This document shows, piece after piece, positions 50,401-59,600 of a stretch of 64,000 nucleotides of DNA. The DNA lies in assembly GCA_944472135.2 (NCBI GenBank), contig OX235265.1, positions 46,225,459 through 46,289,458 of the forward strand, read 5' to 3'. The notes below the pieces were generated by a model, which did no database searches, was not told where the DNA came from, and saw only the letters and a list, made by a program, of their open reading frames with translations. The position numbers and the translations under genes are program-made. Positions within the stretch are counted from its first letter, which is position 1. Each line of letters starts with the position of its first letter. The DNA comes from Trichobilharzia regenti. Taxonomy: Eukaryota > Platyhelminthes > Trematoda > Strigeidida > Schistosomatidae.

Positions 50401-53400
50401 CTAGATACTCGAAAGGAAGCCGAATAGGAGAATGATGAGTTGCATGTGGAACTGAAGGTGCCATGGTGGAGATCTTGTGAAAGCTTATCGCCAATTGTGA
50501 GACCACCTAAAAAACTGCAGAGAAGAGGGTGAAATGGAAGTGTGTTGTTGAAACCGTATGGTCTGGTCGGAACTCGTGGGAATAATAACAGTCTTTTTTT
50601 TATTCCTTCACGTTCCCAGTGGAAGATAGGGCTTCTAGCTATAGGCTTAAAGGTTCTGTAGCAGTGGTGATTATTTTTTACGGGATATGGATGCTAGCCT
50701 CATGCCCAAATTTTCTCTTTACAAGCTTTATTAATGGCTAAGCGAGGCCGGGGATCGAACCCCGAACCATGTTCATGGTCGGCGAGCGTCCTAACCGCTG
50801 TGCTACGGACGCACTAAATAACAGCCATAGCAATGTATTTCCATTATTATTATTATAATTGGTAAAATAATTAGCAGTTTAAATTAAATCATCAGAGAAT
50901 ATGTGATCATTTACGTAAGATTCATGCTTATTTGCTTTATAGTAAGTGATAAACGTATGTTACTTTAATTTTTTCCCTTGTATTAGGTCAAACTCCACCT
51001 AAGAGTCAGACTGCTGCACCCGCAACTCCTTCTGTTGAGTCTGCATCACCTTCACCTGGTCCTGCACGTCTAGCTGCTTACAGAGATGCTTCATTCATGT
51101 CATTGGAGGTTGGTTTTCACATTTGTTTTCTAATAAACAGACGTTTGTAATCCCTTATTTTAAAATATCTTAGAAAAAGTCATTTTTGTAGTGGATATTA
51201 CTAGTTCACGTATTTAACTTGTTAAAAGTCGAGTGGTTTCAACTGTTTCACCCTCATGTAAGCTAAGCCATGCCTAATAACACCGTTGATAAGTTCGACC
51301 GCAGACGAGCGAAACGGCCGTCCAGCGTTTAGACTACGTTGATATAGCTAACACTCACTTCTGGTTGATGTGAGTGGTTTACAACTGCTCGTCCCGATAA
51401 ATCAGTGACATATAGCGCCTTGCATTTATGTTTGCTTTCTTGACTGTTTTTTTAATTCCTATACGTCCCCAGTAGAACATAGAGCTTCAAGCTCTAGAGC
51501 TTTGAAGTTTCGGTAGTAGTGGTGTTTAGTTTTACGGGATGGAGTTGCTAGCCCTATGTCCAACCTTCCCTCTCTACCAGTCTTATTACTGGTTTAGGGA
51601 GATAAAGGAGTGAGTCGGCTGTGGATCGAACCCTGAACCACCTGCATGGTTGGAGAGCATTCTGCCACTGTGCCATCGACGGACGTTTTCTTGATTACTA
51701 TTCATCTGTCTGTCTGGATTCAACATAGAACTTGTCACCGAAGTGCAGCAGTTCGAGTTGCCACGTTCCAAATAGCACACAGAGGTAGACAAGAAGATGA
51801 GTGAAGAGAATTAATAGAGTTTGACAAATATAAGAGTGAAACAGAATGGGTAATGGTAGAAAGGAATATGAAAGATTACAGAGATTGAATACATCTGCGC
51901 CATTGACAACGATTTTGAGCCATGTCACCTATTGTCTCCAGCCATTGATTCCTAGAGTCGCGAGGGCCCCAACCCGGGAGTCTGCATCTCCCTACCTGAC
52001 TCAGTTTAACTGTCAAGGATTTCATGGATTGATGCCATGTTTTTGTTTGGCCACCACTGGCTCTTTTCCAACCTGAACCTATATCAGCTAGCAATGCCCG
52101 TCGGGGGAGGCGGTGGTTAGGCATGCGCACCACGTGACCTAGCCATCTTAGTCTATGTAACTTTATAACCTCGTCGATTGATTTTCCCTCTTTGCCCAAC
52201 ACTCTACGCCTAACGTCAACATTACTTACCTTATTAAACCACCTAACGTGAGACAGAGATCGCAGACATCTATGATCGAAAGCAGTCAACCTTTTCATGT
52301 CTTCAACGCGTATTGGCCATGTTTCAGAGCCATAGAGAAGGACGGAGCGAACTGATGAGCAGTACACACGTCCCTTGGTTGATAACCGGATGTCACGCCT
52401 ACGCCAGAGATGGTGTAAGTCAGCGAAAGCAGCTCGAGCTTTTTGGATCCGTGCTGAGATTTCACCGCCAATCAGTCGGTTGGTGCTAATACAACTTCCC
52501 AAGTAGGTGAAGTGGTCAACATGTTCTATCACTTCACTCCCTATCACTAAGTTAGGGGTTGACGTCGTCCAGTCCTGATATTAAGTATAACATATATTGT
52601 TATCTAAATAATTTCGAAAGGGAACTCTGATCGAATTTCATCTCCTTGAATTGTGTAAATTGCAAATCGCAAATTTGATTTAGTTGGTATAGATGTCTAG
52701 TTCAAAAGTGACATTAATTTTACTCACTTACTTTCAAGTTTAAACTAAAAAACAGCTTCAGATAATCTCATTAATTCATATTAGAACAAGAAATATAAGC
52801 GAACAATATTGTTTTCAATTTCGATCGTCTTCAAACTTTACTCTAATTTATATAGATTTATATACAAAATTTTTAACCAATGATGGTGAATTCGTGGATC
52901 AAATAATAACGTGTTAAATATTTTGAACGTCGTTCATAACGATGATTATAATGATGATAAGGTTTATGCACGTGGTGATAAGATTAACGAAGGTATGTGT
53001 ATATTTAAACAATTCAATAAATAATTTAGGTCAAATCTCAGAAGTTACGTAATACTGAGGGTGAAGTGGACAGATGGTTATAGTTCAAAATAAATATCAT
53101 AAAACTACGAAGGAAATAGAAAATAAGGGAGGGTTTGGATTAGAATTTACCTATGCGAAAGGAGAGACAAAGGTAGAGCAAATTTTTTTTGTACGCAAAG
53201 ACTACGATTGTTCTCTCGAATTCCCATAGCTTCGGCTCTGTGTAAAAGACGGATTCGAATTCCGTTCGAAAGGCTCAATGGAATGCGATAGATAATTTTG
53301 AAGGCACTATTTTTGTCCACTTGGTGACCGGTGTGGCGACTTGAACTGGCGCACATTTGTGCAAAGTTCTATGTCGACAATAGACAGACAGACAGACTTG

Positions 53401-56400
53401 GTGACCGGTATCAATCAAATGAGTCAAAATAGAATTTCTTATAGATTTTATTTGGCCTTTTCCCAACCATGGAGGAAGATGCTCATTAGTGTTACGTTTT
53501 TTGAGCTGCCTAGTTGTTCGGCCTATATTTTAGCTTCCTCCGTAGGAGCATAAACTCACCGTCATTAGTTAAACTTTTGATATATCAATCTATGTAAATT
53601 AGAGTAAAGCCTGAAAAAGATCAAATTGAAAACATTATTGTTCGCCTATATTTCTTGTTCGAAGAGCGACTTTACAATGCTTTGATAAAAAGGTGGCTAG
53701 GTTGTTTTTTAAGAGTTGTCACTTGTATATTCCGACTGTAAGTATTATTTCAAATCAATTAGCTCAGCAGCTAATGTCGATGACTTTTCACTCAAGACAA
53801 AACACACTTCCCTGTAAATTCTGATTTCTAGCAACTGGTTGACTGACTTATGGTCGAAGTCAGAAGTTTCTAAATGCCTCATCTTGGCTAATCGCTTGCA
53901 TCTAATTTTTCTAAGTCCTATTGACTACCTTCACGCAGCCGGAGGCGTTTCTGACAGAAGTGAAAGGGCAAAGCCGAACTGTAACGGCACAGCACAAGAG
54001 TATTTGGCAACGGAATTAATTTTTGGCAACTCTGTGTACAGATATAGGTAAAATATGTCTGCCGTACAATTTGCAAACGTGTGGTGCTCAAATCTTGACT
54101 GGTGAACGTGCTGATTTACCTAGGGCAGCTGAGAAACCCCGATTCCAGACTTATGCTGTGCACAGCCTCTACAATCCAAACGGATCGAATGGCGTGTTAC
54201 CTCCTTTCGGTCTCTGGAAGCCATCGGAACACAACTCCTGATCGTGCTTCATTCACTGCCTTGTCTTTCTATCAAAGGCTCGGAAGAGGCGGTGGCTTGA
54301 GGACAACCACTTGTTTCGATCTAGGCGTTCAGGCAGTACCAAAGTCCTTGTACAAACTGTCTGAATTAGTGTGGCAAGTCTCTTATTGCTCATAATGTAC
54401 CTAGTTTATGTTTTAGTAAATAAAAAATAATATTTTTGTGGATAAGTGACAAAATTGTAATACAGTATAATAGATGAATTATTACTTTACTGAAACACAT
54501 TATATGTAGTGCCTGAAGTAATATTTCAACATAGGATATGATTACATGAATTGACATTGTTACAGATATAAGTCGAAATAGAAGCAGGAACAAGCTAAAC
54601 AGAATAATATGGAATCATTTCGATTAACTAGACTCTATACACATCCTTAAAACATGGAACACATTGTATCAAATGTAGGAAAATATTCACATGCATATTG
54701 TAAAATGATGTTATTTCCTGGGTTATTATTTTGGTGCTGACTAGCAGTAGTTTTCGGTACGCTCACCTCCTTCCAATTAGGACTCGTTAGTTTGATGTTC
54801 ATGCATCCCCAGTGTGCTAGTGTACTCACTGTGAATCAAATCCATCACCCATTTTCTCAAAATATTACCCACCAGACCACTGTGCCAAGAGATCCACCTC
54901 GTGTGCAACAGGTACCACTTGTTCACAGATAAATCCAGTTGATGTGTACCAAGCAGGGGGAAAAGCGCATCACGGACGACAACTTCACACTGCAAACCAC
55001 AACTGACCAAGTAATGTTGTGCCAATTTGAAGGTATTGCTGAAGTGTCCATGTTAGAAGTCAACATATCAACATATGTAACTTATATCACTTCGTAATTA
55101 CCTTATAATCGTTTTACAACTAATGCAGTTGGAAATAATAAAGTGTTTGACGATGGATTAATTATGTTCTATGATTGATTTAATGACTGGATATTCTATT
55201 ACAATATTTTATCGTCTGAATATTCAGTTAAGAATGAAAATACACTAATTGACAGTGTAATTACAATCAGAGGAAATGTACCAAAAGATTACGTATTACG
55301 TATTATTTCTTTTAGTTCCTAGAGGAACATAGGGCCTCAGCCGCACGTCTCCATTGCGTTCGGTTCTCTGCCAACGTTTTCATTTGGCTCCGGTCTGCCC
55401 AAATGCTTTCAACTCCTCTTCACATCACCTCCTCGATGTCATCCTCGCACTGACGACTAACTCGCCGGTTCCCATTCGGGTTTCACTCGAGCGATGGCCT
55501 GGCGTGTTATGTCACTCACTTGGTCGTTTTTTATCGCAGATTATGGCCAATCCACTTTCATTTCTTCCTGCTTATTTGTTTCACAATCGGTTCCTGCTGT
55601 GTTGGTTCGTTCACTGCCAGATATCCCTGTTGGTGATCTTTCTGGTCGGCCATCTGATCTTGAGTAGTATTGAGTGAAGAGCTGTTGATGAAGGTCTGTA
55701 GTTTGTTTGAGGTGCTCTTCATGACCCGTTATAGTAAGTAGCACTGACTTCACATTGGAATTGAAAATCTGGATCTAATTTTCATTTTCATGCTGAGTGC
55801 CGTTGACTTCCACACAGACTTTGAGAGTAATGAAAGCTTGTCTTGCTTTCCTGATCATAAGTTCCGTCCGACTGTAGTTGAAACGATGCTTCCCAGGTCA
55901 GTAGATAAAGGAGTTTGCTTCTTTCATATTTTTCTCATTTATCCTGATTGTTGTCTGTCTGTTGTTGTTTTTGCTGTTGCTGTTGGCCAGGAATCCTCAC
56001 CATCACATGTCTTCTCAATGTTCACCTGAAGGCCTATATTCATTGGGTGCTTCTTCTGCCAACTTGTTGCTTTTCACATGCATATTTTCCAGTTTGTGGG
56101 AAATGGGACATATATCATCGGTGAAGTCCAGATCCTCCAAGGTTTTTGTGCGGGTCCACTAACTACTTATAATTTACGTGAATACAGAAAGTGGTTGGGA
56201 AGAGAAACTTCTTAAATTATGAGTTCACCTGGTTACTCTATATGGATTTTGATACATCTTTATAATTCAAACCATCACGCAGTTGACAAGACATCTAATT
56301 AAAGAAAATGTGTAACGCCAGAATGATAAGAAAGAAGTGGTAACAGAATTTCTTATTCAAGAAATAAGCACCATATTTATACATTTTAAACTACATTAAA

Positions 56401-56610
56401 AGTCGGTTAGATCAGCGGACAATAAATAAACTGCTCTGAGAGAATGGTTGTCGATTGGCTGAAGGTTAAGTAAAGGGACAAAAAGTTGTCTAGTGAGATT
56501 ATTTCCAGACCACAATCTTAACTGAATCGGGATTCGAAGAATAAACACTTCTATTCCCTTCAGTCATTGACTTAAAATGTTGATTTCTACTCTGGCCACT
56601 TCTTATCAAG

Positions 56611-56645
<35 letters not shown>

Positions 56646-59600
56646 ACACACGCCACAGATAATGTGCATTTTTTGACTTACAGATCGTTTGGAATGTTTT
56701 TCGAAATGCATACAAGACTTAAAACTTTTTAATGGCTGACTTTATTTTTTTCTTTTGTTTCAATGTATTTTTATTTTAACATAGATTGAAGGTCTTCGTG
56801 AAGCTGTCCGGCGTTTGTCTTCTGAAGTATCTAGGCTACGTGGTGAAAAAATGCTTGTGAGTTTATTGAATTTGTTTTCTTCAAACGAATATATAATAAA
56901 CTATGTGTACTACAATAATACTCCTCTGTGAAATATACACAGATTCCCTCAAAGTTCCCTCGAGTCTGTAAAAACTGAATACTTTTACACTAGTAGAGTA
57001 AGCTACTAAGAAATCTTTCTAGTAGCCTACCGCCTGCTTCACTATAGCTGAAGCTGTTCATTCTTGTTGAAATACTCTTGAGCTTATGATTTTCGTGTTG
57101 TTTTTCACATTTCTTTGCCCCCCCCCCCCAGTGGAACATACAGTTTCAAGCATGAGCTTTAAAGTTTCAGGAGTAGTTGTTGTGTTGTTTTTACGAAATA
57201 GAGTGTCTAGCCAAACACCCAACCTTCCCACTTTATCGGGCCTACTACCAGCTAGCTAAATCAGGTTTATGAGTGAGTCGTCTGGGTATTGAAGCTGGAC
57301 CTCGGGCATGGTCGATCAGCATTATACCCCTCAGTGACTGTGGCACTTAATTTTCATGTAGTGGGAAATTTTCTGTAACTGAAACTGAACACTTTTTGGA
57401 CATAATAAATGGACGAATTCATCGACTACGTTGTATTTCTGCTCCCAAATGTAATAAACATTTTTTATAAGGTCAGCTGTTACCGGGTTCCAGCCCCAGT
57501 GGGTGCTTGCTGATGAAGAGTCCCAAACCAGGACAAAACAGCTGTCCAGTATTCCCAGGTTTTCCAGTGGTTCTCTAACCAATGTCAGCTCATGATGAAA
57601 TCCTGTAACCAATCAACCGAATCCCTACAAACCAATACTTGAGAATATCATTGACATTTCCCTTCGCTAATGCTTTCTATGCTAATCGTGAACTCTTTTA
57701 TACATTACGTGTATCTGAGCTCTTTTGTTTGAAAGGACTGTTTTCCCATATTTTCTTTATACTCTATTAGGTTAGGTGTTGTGCATGAGCAGGGGATTTA
57801 CTGTTTACTTTTTCTTATAGTGTTTTAAACCTTTCCATTCATTAACCTAACTACTGATTCATACTCTTAACTTCAGACGAAAAATAATTTAATAACTTTT
57901 CCGTTTTTATTCGATAAAATAGTTGAATTCTTGTAGTCGGCACATCTGCATTATAGTCCTTTTTAGCTGACTTCACTATTGCTTCATAATCTTTCAAATA
58001 CTCTTCACACTATCTCCTTCATTTTACCAGCAGACACCCAACTTCCCGTTTGGATTCCACTCAAGGATCTGGTGCGTGATACTACCCAAAGATGTCGACG
58101 TACCCCCTATCCATCTCCTCTTCTTTCCGCACATTATTTGGATAAAAGTTTCTTAGTTGTTTTCTCTCTCTCTCTTCTAGAGTTCCTTGTCGCTTGTCAT
58201 TTCTGCTTGTCTGATCTTCAGTATTTAGTTGTTGATAAAATTCTGAAGTAACCTGTTGAATCTGCTATTGATGACACTCGCGCCAAGTTTCTGGACCACG
58301 CAGACGCACTGACCAATCTGACATTAGTTCTGAAGATTCTGATTTTTGTTCTCTTTTTGCTTAGTGCGATGGATTTCTAGACTGATATCATGAAAGCAAT
58401 GAAGATGTCTTACTTTTCCAATCTTGATTCCCTTTGACATCCTCATCTGTTTTCTACAAGTTGATCATGGATTGATATCAGTTAGAGAACCATTGAAAAC
58501 CAGGGAGTACCTACTGGACAGCTGCTGTTTCATCCTAGTTTGGGTATCATCGACAGTGCGTACCTACAGCCAGCGTTCGAACCCAGGACCTTTCGGTTAC
58601 AACGCAAGCTGGCTCGTATACTATTCAGCCACTGGGACCTGATTCAATGGCCATTCCATGAATTCTAACTTCTACCGATTCGTGATTTAACGCGATCCCA
58701 ACCATTGGCGTAGGTGGGACATCCATCCTCACACATGACATCTAGATGGACCTCACTGGTCACGACTTCTCGTTAGAACTCCAGGAAATTTAATCCTGTA
58801 ACAAGTCACTAGCGAGCATCAGATTAATTTTCTATAGTTTGGTTTGTAAGGGTTAATTTTGTTTTTCACGAGTTGATCACGGATTGATATCAATTAGAAG
58901 AGAACCATGGAAAAAACATCGTAAAAAATAAAATTAACCCTTACAAACCAAAACAATAGAAAATCCTCATCTGTGCTGCCTATTGTTGTGATCGGCGCTT
59001 ATTGTTTTCGTTTTGGTATCTTCATCACCTCTATCTATACTATATCCATTTGAAGTCTTGCATTTGTTGACTCTTCTGTAAACTTGTTGTTTTTTATGCA
59101 CTTTTGGTAGACCATACATGCGTGAGATGGTGCTCCCTGTAGGTTTTATGTTTTCGAAAGTTTTTGGTGATAAATACCCTTTACCCTTCAAATCCTTTAA
59201 TAAGTTTGTTATTTCTCTCTCTATTTTCTCCGTATGATCTTTCATTGCTTTCGGCTTCTGAAACTTGCTTCCGTCAGCTAGTATAGAGTTCATCTTATTG
59301 ATGTAGTCCTGCCTATCCATAATTACTATCCCCGGTCCCTTGTCCGGTCTGGTAATAACTATGTTTTCATTTTGTCTTAGTCTTTTGACAGCTTCTCGAT
59401 GCTATTTTGTGAGTATACTATGGGGCTTATTCTTATCCTTCTGTCTATACTGATAGCAATAGTCTACCAGGGTTGATTTGAATCTTTCTAGGTCCTCATC
59501 AGAAGAGGCGACCAAGTCCCTGTTTGTATATAGAAGTTCTCGAATTGTACATCAGTGTCAATCTGACTAATCTCCGTACGGATATCACAAAACTTAGTCC

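Noticed and set aside
51876..52547. 223-codon minus-strand ORF as a host gene
   Set aside because: Same protein text recurs in broken form at 7810-8175, 25250-26200 and 39090-39310, so it is the C-terminus of LINE-B.
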